Source of the DNA: a bacterium
GTDB lineage: Bacteria > 4484-113 > JAFGCY01
Direction of reading: 5' to 3'
Assembly: GCA_016932385.1 (NCBI GenBank)
Contig: JAFGCY010000084.1
Span: forward strand, 1 to 64,000
Length of the DNA: 64,000 nt
How positions within the stretch are numbered: position 1 is the stretch's first letter; every line of letters begins with the position of its first letter. Both the position numbers and the translations under genes were made by a program. This document shows, piece by piece, positions 47,232 to 56,841 of this stretch. Below the pieces are notes generated by a model. That model was not told where the DNA came from. It saw only the letters and a list, made by a program, of their open reading frames with translations, and made no database searches.

Positions 47232-50200
47232 CTAGAACCGCGTGTTCCAGGTGAACATGAACTCACTGCCGGAGCCGCGGAACTCGCTTTGCTGGAAGTT
47301 GAGTTCCAACTCGACGTTGTTGTAGCGATTGCCGACGCGTTGCTCGAGAATCCTGTACTTCACGCCGTATTCCTCGGTCATATTCGCTTCCGTAAAAAAG
47401 TCGCGGTAATAGGTCACGCTGAAACCGGGCGTAAGTTCCTTCTCCAGGTCCATGTAGTACGGATTGTCTTCGTCGCCGGAGCCCCCGAAGCGGAAGGCTT
47501 CCAGGTTCAGTTCATCCTCGATGTAACGGCTGATGAAGCTGGAGCCGAAGGCCAGCAGTTCCTCCTGGGCAAACTGCTGCAGGTCACCGGATCCGGTCAG
47601 CATGTCCGCCGCGCCGCCGAGCAGGTATTGCAAGATTTTGTCCTCCGGCAGCGATGGTTCGCTGGACAGCTTGACGGCTTCGGCCGGCTCGCTGGATGGA
47701 TCGAGCTTGTGGTTGGCAAAGGAGAAATACACCAGCAGGTCACGCCGCGTTCCCGCCGCGCCGCCACCGCTGGATCCGCCCTGGTTGAGGCTGGCGAGTT
47801 CCGTGTCCGCCAACACGCGCGGCAACTCCAACACAGCCGTAGCCGTCAGGTACGGGTACATGTCGCCGGGTTCGTTGGTAAAAGTCAGGCGGTTACCGCC
47901 TGTCTGCAGTCGTACGATATGGCGGTACAACCGCATGGAACCCTTGGGCAGTTCCAGCGAACCCTCAACGCGCAAGGCGTCCGGATTACTGCGATCCCAG
48001 ATACCGGGCACGCCGCGCAGCGTGATCGCGCCGACCACATTCGTTTTCAAATCCAGGTTGGTGGGGTTGCTGCCGCGGTCATAGAGAAACTCGGTACCGT
48101 CGTTAAAGGCAATGCGCAGGCCGTCTCGCGGGCTGAAGCGGAACGGCGCCGGTTGCGATTCACCCGTGCGCTCCTTCGGTTTGGCCATCGACACGGATGA
48201 GCCCTTGCCGGGGTTGCTGATCCCCACCGAGCCACTGATTTCCAGCCGGTGGCCCGCCGCGGGGCGATCCGGCGCGCTGACCTGGATCGTGCCGCCCACC
48301 CAGCCCGCGAAATTGACCGGCAGCTCGTCGCCCGCGCCCAGCCGCGCGGGATCGGTCGCAGCGGTGTCGATGTAGATATACTCCTGGCCGCCCAGGTCGA
48401 TGGTCACCGAGCCGTTCTTGAGTTGGAAGGGGCTGAGCCGGATACCGCCCCCGCCCGTAATAATCGCCGCACCCTGCGCGCCGCTGCCGCCGGCCGGAGT
48501 CAGGCGCAGGCGGTTGATCGTGAAATCGCCGGGCACGAAGTCGATCTCCCCGCTGGCGTTCTCGATCAAGGCCAGATAAGGCGAGACCTGCGGCAGGCGG
48601 TTCAGGTCGAAGGTGACGTTGCCGCTCAGTTCGGGATTGGAGCTGGTTCCCGTTAGGTGCACGTTGCGGCAGGTGATGACGCCGCCCGGCACATATTGGC
48701 GCTGGGCTTCGGGGAGCAGCTGGGCGACGTTATCGAGGTCAAAGTCCTGGCTGCCCACGGTCACGTCGAGCGGCAGTCCGCGCTGCGTCCCCCCCGCTTC
48801 GAACACGGCCAGGTCCAGTTGGGCCGTCAGGTGCAGCGAATTCTGGCCCGACGTCAGCTGGCAGCGTTGCAGACGCAGCTTGTCGCTCTTGATGCTCGCC
48901 TCGGCTTCCAGGGCGTCGAAACGGATGGAACCGGCCCCGACCGCGCCGCCCACATTGCGGGCGTCGACCGTCAATTCCGGGTACTTGCCGCGGCCCGAGC
49001 CGAGTTCGAGGTCCAGGGCCAGCCGGCCGTTCAACGCGGGGATCTCCGGCGGCAAGAAGGGTGTCAGCAGGCCGAGGTCCAGCGAAGAGGCCTTGGCGCT
49101 AAGCTGGTACTGCCCGGGCGCCGGACCCAGTTGCCCGTTGGCGGTCAGATTGGTCCCCTGCGCCTGGACGCTGGCCGCGGTGATTTTCGTGACGCCGCCG
49201 CTAGTGCTCAATGTGGCCTGGGCCTGCGAGATGTCCGTGCCGTGGAAACGTCCGTTCTTCAGACTCAGTTGGCCGCTGGCCGAGTAGCCCCCGCTGTTGC
49301 CGCTGATTTCAACCGCGCCGTTGAGCAAGCCGGTCAGCCCCGCGAGCAGCTCATTGCCGGCCAACGGGGTCAGCACGGCAATATCGAACTCCTGCACGTC
49401 GATATCCGCCGTGTATGCCAACGGTTCGTAAGCGGCGTTGCCGGTCAGACTGATGCGCCCTTCGGTGCTGGTCACTTCGAACAGGCCCACCTTGGCCTGC
49501 TTCAGGTCCGCCGTGGCGTTCAACCGAGCGCTGGAGAAGGCGTGGCCTTCGACCTGGCCGGAGCCGCTGGTATAGCTGATCTCGGCCTGCGGATCGGCCA
49601 AGTCGCCGGTCAGGCGAACCTTCAACGGACCGCTCGATTTAATTTCCAGCGGCGGACGAATGTGCGTCGATTTCGCGCCCGATTGGTCGTCGACCGGCTG
49701 GATCGCCGCCAGCACGCTGAACAGGTTGAAGTCCAGGCTGGAAAACTCCAGGTTGCTGCCGGCTTGGCCCAGCGTACCGCCCGCCGTAAAGTGGTTGCCG
49801 TCGAAGATGAAGTGCCCGTCTGTGATGCTGACCGACTGGCCGCCCTGGTAGATCAGGTCGGCCTGGGCCTCGTGAACGGCATAGGCCCGGCGCGCTCCGT
49901 CGAAGACCAGTTGGTCCGCCGTTACGCTTCCCGTCACATCGGGCGCGCTGAAGGTTCCGCCGACCTCGGCGTTCAGCGACGCCTGGCCACGTACCCGCGG
50001 ATCCCCGCTGAACCGGCCCAGGTCCACGTCAGTGGCCGCCAGAGTACCCTGGATTTTCTCCTTGGCGAAATCCACCTTGCCGGTGAATTCCGCCGTTGTC
50101 TCCTGCCAGGTCAGCTGGGCGGTAACCGGGGCGAATCCTTCGCGGTAATGCCCCTGGGCATTGAAGACGAGCGGGTTTTCCGAATGCTGGCTCTTGACCT

Positions 50201-52118
50201 GCAGCCGCAATTCGGGATCGTTGGCCGGGCCGACGGCCTTGAAGCTCAGCCGGGCCTGTTCGGGCGCAAGGTTCAGCGTCTCGCCGGTGCCGACCAGAGC
50301 CAGCACCGGCGTCTGGTCCGGCAGCAGGCTGACCGATCCCCCCAACCGCAGGTCGGCCTTCAGCGGCCCATCGCTGGTGAAACCGGCCAGGTCTACGGCC
50401 TGGGGCGCGATGTAGAGGGCCTCGGCTTCCTTGATCTTGATGTTGGGCGGCTGGATCAGCGCGATGACATCGAGTGATTTCAACTGCTGCCCGTTGATCG
50501 ACAGCGCGTCGCTCCAGGTGCGGATACTGGTGGCCTGGCTGTCTCCGTCGAGCGTAATCGTCGCCGCGGCCGACAAGCTCCCCGTCAGTTCCAACTTACC
50601 CAGGCCGTCGCCGCCCCCGAATCGCGCCGCCAGGTCGCGCGCCTGCCGGGCCGGCAAGGCTCCGGTTGTCGCTTCCAGCTGGCCCTGGCGTTTAGCCAAA
50701 TTTATCCCGCCGGTGACTTTGAACGACACGTCGCCACCGGCGAATTCCAGCTTCTCGATTTTCAGCTCGTCCACGGCGTAGGCGATCACACCGTTCAGGC
50801 GACCCAGGTTGACCTCATCGTATTGCGCCTGCTTGCTCGACAGGGTCAGCGTGATGTCCGGCGCGGCGGTGGTGCCGCCGAGGTTGAGCTTGGCTTCGAC
50901 GGCGCCGCTGAGCGGCATGTCCGCCTGGCCGAGCTGGGCCGCCAGCGCTGCCGGATCCGCACAGGACAGCTGCAGCTCGCCGCTGAGCTGGCCATCTTTC
51001 GCCCGGAAGCGCGGCCGGCCTTGGATGCGGCAACCCAACGTCTGCGTATCGAGGTTGGCGGCATAACTCGCAGCGCCTGTATCGTAGTCGACTACCAGTT
51101 TATTGCACCGCATTCGCGGCAGGTTGTTGCTGCTGAACACCAGTCCGGAAAGGTCGGCGCTGCCTTTAATCACCGGCGACACCTCAGGCCGCTTGGTCAA
51201 CTGCAGGCTGGCGGCGTTGATCGTCGCACTCAGATTGGGCGCCACGGGCGGGGACTCGCCGCTGTCAGCAACGAGGCCCAGCCGCGGAAAGATCTGGTTT
51301 AAGTAAGAGCTCAGGCTGGCCAATCCCAGCTGGTCGATGTCCAGGTGTGCCTCATAAGCCGAGCCCGTCAGATTCGTGGTCCCGCGGACCTTGAGCAGGC
51401 CACCTTCATCCGCGCGCTCCAACCGCGCGTTCACGGCCAGCTCTTCACGCTCGGGATTGACCACGACCGTTCCCGTCAAAACGAGGGTTTCCTCATGCAC
51501 GCGGCTTTCCTGCGCGCCGGCCGGACGATAGCCCAACTCGTCCAAAAGCCTAGTCGCCAGTCCCTCGCCGGCCTTGATCTCCGGATACGATTGGTCCAAC
51601 AAGCACCAGTCGGTGAAGTCGACCTGCAGGTCGCGCAGGTTGACCGACACGCCCAACTGTTCACCGGTCGACTCGCGCGGTTTGACCAGCCGGGCCAGGT
51701 TGAACCGGCCATCGGGCTCGCGCTCCAGCCGGACCCAGGGCTCATACAGGGTGACCGAGACGGCGCGGCGCCCGCGGTTGGGTCCGAAGAACGTAAGCAG
51801 GTCGAAACCGACCAGCACCCGCGGGCAGGTTATCCAGGGCGCGTCACCCCCGGCTGGATAGACCTTGGCGTCCGTCATTACGGCGCGGCCGGCCAGGTCA
51901 ACCTCCAGCGTGGCAAACTCCAGCCGCCCTTCGATCGATTCATCGGCCTTGTCCCGCACAAGTCCGGTCAGCATGTCGCCCAGGTACCGATTGACCAGCC
52001 ACCAGGCTGCCAGCAGTAGCAGCACCGCAATTAAAACGGCGATCAGGCAGCCGAACAACACCCGCCGTCGTCGAGGCGGCTTGGCGCTATCCTGGCTGGC
52101 CGGCTGGTTGTTCATCAC
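47232..52118 (-). CDS. TamB-like (AsmA/DUF490 superfamily) translocation and assembly protein
   Basis: 1628 aa, N-terminal TM, long beta-rich repetitive region, C-terminal LEKELTPGFSVTYYRDFF...NVELELNF..FTWNTRF. Confidence 0.85.
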   Translation of the reverse strand: MMNNQPASQDSAKPPRRRRVLFGCLIAVLIAVLLLLAAWWLVNRYLGDMLTGLVRDKADESIEGRLEFATLEVDLAGRAVMTDAKVYPAGGDAPWITCPRVLVGFDLLTFFGPNRGRRAVSVTLYEPWVRLEREPDGRFNLARLVKPRESTGEQLGVSVNLRDLQVDFTDWCLLDQSYPEIKAGEGLATRLLDELGYRPAGAQESRVHEETLVLTGTVVVNPEREELAVNARLERADEGGLLKVRGTTNLTGSAYEAHLDIDQLGLASLSSYLNQIFPRLGLVADSGESPPVAPNLSATINAASLQLTKRPEVSPVIKGSADLSGLVFSSNNLPRMRCNKLVVDYDTGAASYAANLDTQTLGCRIQGRPRFRAKDGQLSGELQLSCADPAALAAQLGQADMPLSGAVEAKLNLGGTTAAPDITLTLSSKQAQYDEVNLGRLNGVIAYAVDELKIEKLEFAGGDVSFKVTGGINLAKRQGQLEATTGALPARQARDLAARFGGGDGLGKLELTGSLSAAATITLDGDSQATSIRTWSDALSINGQQLKSLDVIALIQPPNIKIKEAEALYIAPQAVDLAGFTSDGPLKADLRLGGSVSLLPDQTPVLALVGTGETLNLAPEQARLSFKAVGPANDPELRLQVKSQHSENPLVFNAQGHYREGFAPVTAQLTWQETTAEFTGKVDFAKEKIQGTLAATDVDLGRFSGDPRVRGQASLNAEVGGTFSAPDVTGSVTADQLVFDGARRAYAVHEAQADLIYQGGQSVSITDGHFIFDGNHFTAGGTLGQAGSNLEFSSLDFNLFSVLAAIQPVDDQSGAKSTHIRPPLEIKSSGPLKVRLTGDLADPQAEISYTSGSGQVEGHAFSSARLNATADLKQAKVGLFEVTSTEGRISLTGNAAYEPLAYTADIDVQEFDIAVLTPLAGNELLAGLTGLLNGAVEISGNSGGYSASGQLSLKNGRFHGTDISQAQATLSTSGGVTKITAASVQAQGTNLTANGQLGPAPGQYQLSAKASSLDLGLLTPFLPPEIPALNGRLALDLELGSGRGKYPELTVDARNVGGAVGAGSIRFDALEAEASIKSDKLRLQRCQLTSGQNSLHLTAQLDLAVFEAGGTQRGLPLDVTVGSQDFDLDNVAQLLPEAQRQYVPGGVITCRNVHLTGTSSNPELSGNVTFDLNRLPQVSPYLALIENASGEIDFVPGDFTINRLRLTPAGGSGAQGAAIITGGGGIRLSPFQLKNGSVTIDLGGQEYIYIDTAATDPARLGAGDELPVNFAGWVGGTIQVSAPDRPAAGHRLEISGSVGISNPGKGSSVSMAKPKERTGESQPAPFRFSPRDGLRIAFNDGTEFLYDRGSNPTNLDLKTNVVGAITLRGVPGIWDRSNPDALRVEGSLELPKGSMRLYRHIVRLQTGGNRLTFTNEPGDMYPYLTATAVLELPRVLADTELASLNQGGSSGGGAAGTRRDLLVYFSFANHKLDPSSEPAEAVKLSSEPSLPEDKILQYLLGGAADMLTGSGDLQQFAQEELLAFGSSFISRYIEDELNLEAFRFGGSGDEDNPYYMDLEKELTPGFSVTYYRDFFTEANMTEEYGVKYRILEQRVGNRYNNVELELNFQQSEFRGSGSEFMFTWNTRF

Positions 52119-52237
52119 GGATCAGTCGCTGTCACCTATCGGGACGCATGAGCAGTCCGTCATCTTCATACATTATTATCGATGGAACCTGACTCCGTAA
52201 TATAACCGCGGCCTTTCGTTGATGCTAGAATTCAGCC

Positions 52238-53713
52238 ATGCCGCCAACCCCGGACTCCCAGGCGCAAAGTGAAGCGCCCGTCGCCCCCCCCGACCGGCTG
52301 TCCGCCGGCCAACTGATGCGCCTGAGCGTGCTGTGGTTCGGCTTCCAATTTTTCTGGACCAGCAACCAGCTGATCGTCCTGCCCAAGAAAGTGCGGATCT
52401 TCGTGATGGAGATGCACGGCAACCTGGACCGCCTGGGTTTGTTCCGCAGCCTGATCGATTCCGTGGGCGCGCTAATCGTGGTCTTCACGCAGCTGTTCAT
52501 CGGCTATATCAGCGACCACGCCGAGAGCCGCCTAGGACGGCGCCGGCCATTTGTCCTGTTCGGCGTCTTGACCGGTCTGGGCGGCATCATCTTTTTCATG
52601 CTGGCCCCCAGCTATTGGTGGCTGTTCCTGGCTTACATGATTATCCAGTTCTGTCTGAACGTAGCCAGCGTGCCGTTCCAGAGCCTGCTGCCCGATCTCG
52701 TGCCCAAGGTCCAGCACAGCCGCGCCGGCGCTCTGATGGGCATCAACCAGGTCGGCGGCCAGTTGATCGGTCTCATCGTGTATATCGCGATGCTGGTCGT
52801 CTTCAAGGACAACATCGAGCGCGGCTGGCTGCACATCCTCCTGCCCGCCTATGTCGTGATCCTGCTGGTCACCTTGTGCATCGTGTTCTTCAGCGTGGAC
52901 GAGATCGGTTGGATGCGCAACGCCAGGGAGCGCCTGACCGGCGCGGTTGTCAAGCTGAAACTGCTGCCCGGTACCTTGGTGGTTTATCAGCAACGGTCGC
53001 GGTTCCTGCTGGTGACGATCGCCCGCGACTACCTGGCGATCGACCTGCGCCAGCATCCCAATTTTCTGTGGCTGGCGGTCAGCCGTTTCGCGATGTACTT
53101 CGGCTATTCCACGTTCCTCGACTGGGTGGCTTACTATACCGAGGTCAACCTGGACGGCGCGGGTTGGCTGAAATCGCTGGGACTGGGCCAGGATCTGCTG
53201 ATGATCGTCCTGCCGGGAATGCTGCTCAGCTTTTTGATTTCCGCGATGGTCGGCAACCTGCTGTCCGCGCCGCTGTCGGAGCGCTTCAGCAAGAAAGCCG
53301 TCATTGCCAGCGGAGGCCTGCTGGCGATCGCCATGTTCGTACCGCTCATCCTGACCAGCAACGTCTGGGTGGCGATCGGCAGTGGCGTATTCGTGGGCCT
53401 GGGCTGGGGCGCGTTCCTCGCCGCCGACTGGGCGTTTGCCTGCACGGTGATGCCCAAAGAAAAAGTCGGCAGCTTCATGGGCCTGTGGACGATCACCGGC
53501 TTGCTGTCCCAGACGCTAAGCCCCCTGATCAGCGGGCCGATCCGCGACCTGGTCTTCAACCTCAGCAAGGCGGGAATGGGGGAGCGCGGCGCGGAAGCCT
53601 TCGCTCATCAGGTCTTGTTCGCGATGATCATCGTCTACTTCCTGGTCGGCGTCTGGATGCTGCGGCATGTCCGCGAGCAAGGCTCGCCGACGGCGCACGG
53701 CAAGGCTACTTAA
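52238..53713 (+). CDS. MFS transporter (SLC45/sugar-transporter-like)
   Basis: About 12 TM; TQLFIGYISDHAESRLGRRRPFVLFG; TAGAAT 6 nt upstream. Confidence 0.88.
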   Translation: MPPTPDSQAQSEAPVAPPDRLSAGQLMRLSVLWFGFQFFWTSNQLIVLPKKVRIFVMEMHGNLDRLGLFRSLIDSVGALIVVFTQLFIGYISDHAESRLGRRRPFVLFGVLTGLGGIIFFMLAPSYWWLFLAYMIIQFCLNVASVPFQSLLPDLVPKVQHSRAGALMGINQVGGQLIGLIVYIAMLVVFKDNIERGWLHILLPAYVVILLVTLCIVFFSVDEIGWMRNARERLTGAVVKLKLLPGTLVVYQQRSRFLLVTIARDYLAIDLRQHPNFLWLAVSRFAMYFGYSTFLDWVAYYTEVNLDGAGWLKSLGLGQDLLMIVLPGMLLSFLISAMVGNLLSAPLSERFSKKAVIASGGLLAIAMFVPLILTSNVWVAIGSGVFVGLGWGAFLAADWAFACTVMPKEKVGSFMGLWTITGLLSQTLSPLISGPIRDLVFNLSKAGMGERGAEAFAHQVLFAMIIVYFLVGVWMLRHVREQGSPTAHGKAT

Positions 53714-53882
53714 GGCCGGGAACGTTCTCGCCCAACTTCTCCACCCACTGGCTGAGCGTGCTGGTCGCCTGGCGCAGGTCCGCGACCTCGCTGCGCAAAT
53801 AGGACACTTCCTGGCTCAGTTCCTTGATCTTCGTTTCCAGGTCGTTGATCCGGTCTTCGTGATTCCTCGTCTCTTCGCTCAT
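53706..53882 (-). CDS. Small coiled-coil (SlyX-like) protein, 58 aa
   Basis: MSEETRNHEDRINDLETKIKELSQEVSYLRSEVADLRQATSTLSQWVEKLGENVPGLK; SD gaggcggag; below ORF-track cutoff. Confidence 0.6.
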   Translation of the reverse strand: MSEETRNHEDRINDLETKIKELSQEVSYLRSEVADLRQATSTLSQWVEKLGENVPGLK

Positions 53883-53949
53883 GGTTTTCTCCGCCTCTCG
53901 TTCGCCTCACCAGGATTATAGCAAGCTTAGTCCGCGCTTGCCGCTGTTT

Positions 53950-55806
53950 TTACTCAACCACTCGGTTGGGAAACAGTGGCCCGGCACATCCCAGCCCGCA
54001 GGCGGTACAGCGTTCGTGGCAAGGCGGGCTCGCTACGCCTAACTGGTAGGCCTGCCACTGCTGTTCCAAGAACTGCCGGCCCACGCCGCGGTCGATATGG
54101 TCCCAGGGCTGGGGCGCTTGTGGATCGCGCTCGGTAAACACTTGCTCGTCCAGGTTGATGCCCTGGTCGGCCAGCAACTGCTCCCAAATTGCATAGTCGA
54201 AGTTGTCGCTGAGCAACACCTGGCCGGCCCGGCTGGCCGCCTCAATCAAGCCCGCCAATTCACGCCCGCCCCGGCTCAACAGCGCCTCAATCACCGCCTC
54301 GCCCGTGTCATGCCAACTCAGCTTGACCGCCCCGCGGGGTTTCCTGAGCAGCTCCCGCAGCCGCTGCTGCTTGTGCTTCGTGAGCTCGGGTCGTTCCATC
54401 GCCTGCCAGGCCAGGGGTGTATGCGCCTTGGGCACGAGCACGCTCATCGACACATTGAACTGCGGCCTTCTTGCACCGAGTTCCCTCGCCAGTCCGAAGA
54501 GACCGTCGATCAGCTCCGCGGTCTCGTCCATCGCTTCCAGCTGCTCGCCGGCAAAGCCGCACATAAAGTAGAGCTTGAACTTGTGCCAGCCAGCCGTCAT
54601 CAGGTGCGTAAACGTCGCGCGAACGTCGTCCGCGGTAACGCGCTTGTTGATCGCGCAACGCAGCTGTTCCCCACCGGCCTCCAGCGCGATCGTCAGGCTG
54701 GTCTCGCGCGGCCGGCGCAGCAACTCCGCCAGGCGCGCGCTCATGGCATCCGCGCGCAGGCTGGGTACGGCCACACCAACCCCCGGCGGCAAAGCGGCTT
54801 TGACCCGCTGGATCAACTCAATCAGCTGCGGGTGGTCCAGCGTACTCAAGCTCATCAGGCTGATCTCGTCCGCGCCCGTATTACGCTGCAACTCGACCGC
54901 CGCCCGGGCCAGCAGATCCACCGGCCGCGCCCGGGCCGGTCGCGTGATATAGCCCGCCTGGCAGAACCGGCAGCCCTGCGGGCACCCGCGCATGACTTCC
55001 AGATAAGCCTTGTCGCTGGGTACTTCGACAAACGGCTGCACCGGATTGACCGGCAGCGGCCGGTCCGCCAGGTCGGCGACATAGCGCCGCTCGATCCGGG
55101 ACGGCGGCCCCGCCACCTGCGGCTCAACCTGCACCTGCCTGCCGTGGTTGCTAGCACGGGACGCATAGAACCGCGGCACATAGCAGCCGGGAACCGTGGC
55201 CGCCGTCTGCAACAGCTCCTCCCGCGAGTCGTTTTGCCCGGCAATCAGCAGGTCCAGCAGCTCATCCAGTACTGCCTCGGCTTCGCCGTTGACGATGATG
55301 TCGAAGAACGGCGCCACGGGCTCGGGATTGCACGTGCACTGGCCACCGGCGATCACCAGGGGGTGGGCGGCGCTACGCGCAGCCGCCCGCAGCGGAATGG
55401 CCGCCAGTTCCAGCAAGCGCAATGCGGACGGATACGCCAGCTCGTGGGTCAGGCTGACCCCTAGCATGGTGAAGTCGGCGACGGGCCGGCGCGATTCGAG
55501 CGTCCAGAGCGGCACCCCTTCGTCAAGCATCAGCACCTGCATATCCGGGGCCGGAATAAAGGTGCGCTCGCACAGGCAATCCGGCCGGGCGTTGATGTGC
55601 TGGTAGATCACCTCGCGGCCGTGGTAGCTCATGCCGATCTCGTACAGGTCGGGAAAGGCGTAGGCAAAACGCAGCCGCACGCTGTGCCAATCCTTATGGA
55701 TCGACCCCGGTTCCTGACCGAGGTAGCGCGCCGGGCTTTGTACCTCGAGCAATCGGGGTCTGATCAATTCTTCAAAAGCTGTATGTTGACTCGCCGGCCC
55801 AGGCAT
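53950..55806 (-). CDS. B12-binding-like/radical SAM protein (TIGR03960-like)
   Basis: VRLRFAYAFPDLYEIGMSYHG, EVMRGCPQGCRFCQAGYITRPARAR, EEISLMSLS-like segment; TAGAAT 7 nt upstream of ATG 55806. Confidence 0.85.
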   Translation of the reverse strand: MPGPASQHTAFEELIRPRLLEVQSPARYLGQEPGSIHKDWHSVRLRFAYAFPDLYEIGMSYHGREVIYQHINARPDCLCERTFIPAPDMQVLMLDEGVPLWTLESRRPVADFTMLGVSLTHELAYPSALRLLELAAIPLRAAARSAAHPLVIAGGQCTCNPEPVAPFFDIIVNGEAEAVLDELLDLLIAGQNDSREELLQTAATVPGCYVPRFYASRASNHGRQVQVEPQVAGPPSRIERRYVADLADRPLPVNPVQPFVEVPSDKAYLEVMRGCPQGCRFCQAGYITRPARARPVDLLARAAVELQRNTGADEISLMSLSTLDHPQLIELIQRVKAALPPGVGVAVPSLRADAMSARLAELLRRPRETSLTIALEAGGEQLRCAINKRVTADDVRATFTHLMTAGWHKFKLYFMCGFAGEQLEAMDETAELIDGLFGLARELGARRPQFNVSMSVLVPKAHTPLAWQAMERPELTKHKQQRLRELLRKPRGAVKLSWHDTGEAVIEALLSRGGRELAGLIEAASRAGQVLLSDNFDYAIWEQLLADQGINLDEQVFTERDPQAPQPWDHIDRGVGRQFLEQQWQAYQLGVASPPCHERCTACGLGCAGPLFPNRVVE

Positions 55807-55813
55807 TCGCTTA

Positions 55814-55819
55814 ATTCTA
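55814..55819 (-). promoter_or_regulatory. -10 element TAGAAT for leaderless radical SAM gene
   Basis: 7 nt before ATG 55806; no SD. Confidence 0.5.
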
Positions 55820-55847
55820 ACGGAACATCCCGAGCCCAAGCGCGGCG

Positions 55848-56222
55848 CTAGTCCTGGACCTCAGTCTTCAAGGTCTCCAGAACGCCGATAATCTTTAACA
55901 GGGCATTCTGGTTCAAGTTGAACTTGTTGCCTGGTTCTTCGTTGGCTTTTTTCAGGTCTGCGACGATCAGCTGCGCTTCCCGGAACGAGCCTTTCTTGCC
56001 GAATTCCGCTTCGCTCTTGGACAGCAGTTTTTCCAGCTTGCTGATCGAGGTTTCGGGAACATCGCCGTCACTCTCGATCTCCGCTTTGATCTTCAACAAG
56101 ACGTTGGTCAGGTCGGTTTTATACTTTTTATCTCCACTGAGCGCCAGCGAAGTGCAGCCAAATATGCTCAACAGCAATCCAACCGCAACGAGCGCCAGCA
56201 AAATGTTGCTAATCCGGTGCAT
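55848..56222 (-). CDS. Small lipoprotein
   Basis: MHRISNILLALVAVGLLLSIFGC lipobox; SD gaggaggaag. Confidence 0.6.
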   Translation of the reverse strand: MHRISNILLALVAVGLLLSIFGCTSLALSGDKKYKTDLTNVLLKIKAEIESDGDVPETSISKLEKLLSKSEAEFGKKGSFREAQLIVADLKKANEEPGNKFNLNQNALLKIIGVLETLKTEVQD

Positions 56223-56326
56223 GGAATCTTCCTCCTCGAAAGCTAGCGGCGTATTTTAACCCGCGACGCCCAAGCTGGCAATGCGCCGCCGCCGAGAGCT
56301 ATACTGGCGGCTGAAGGAGCAACGAA

Positions 56327-56821
56327 GTGGCGCATACTGAACCACGGCCGATCATCCGGCCCGAACCGCTGGCGATGTACGAACTGGTCTTTCCCAGCGA
56401 CCTCAATCCCCACGGCTCGATGTTTGGCGGCCGGGTGCTGGCGATGATGGACAAGTGCGCCGGACTGTGTGTCGGGCGCTGGTGCAACCGGATTCCGGTG
56501 ACCGCCAGTATCGATGCGATCCAGTTTGTCACGCCGATCCGCCAGGGTCAGATGATCGAGGCCCGGGCGCAGATCGTCCATGTCGGCCGCTCCAGTTGCA
56601 TGGCGCGCGTCAGCGTCTATGCCGACGATATGTTGTCCGCCGACCGCTTTTTCTGTTGCGAAGGCTATTTCACGATGGTCGGGATCGACGCCCACGGCCG
56701 GCCGGTGGTCCTGCCCCAGATTCCGGTGGAGACGGACGAGGAGAAACGGCAGTGGGAGATCGCCGCCAAGATCAAGGAAAATCTACTGGCGCGGCGCGCC
56801 CAGGCCGAGCCCAGAAAATAG
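56327..56821 (+). CDS. Acyl-CoA thioesterase (hotdog fold, YciA/BACH-like), GTG start
   Basis: LVFPSDLNPHGSMFGGRVLAMMDKCAGLCVGRW; SD gaaggag. Confidence 0.85.
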   Translation: MAHTEPRPIIRPEPLAMYELVFPSDLNPHGSMFGGRVLAMMDKCAGLCVGRWCNRIPVTASIDAIQFVTPIRQGQMIEARAQIVHVGRSSCMARVSVYADDMLSADRFFCCEGYFTMVGIDAHGRPVVLPQIPVETDEEKRQWEIAAKIKENLLARRAQAEPRK

Positions 56822-56841
56822 GTATAATTTGCGGTTGAGAC

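Noticed and set aside
48657-50477. 606-aa plus-strand ORF opposite the TamB-like gene
   Set aside because: Antisense shadow; Gln/Arg/Leu-rich with no domain.
54097-55464. 455-aa plus-strand ORF opposite the radical SAM gene
   Set aside because: Antisense shadow; CxxxCxxC-type motif and family signature lie on the minus strand.
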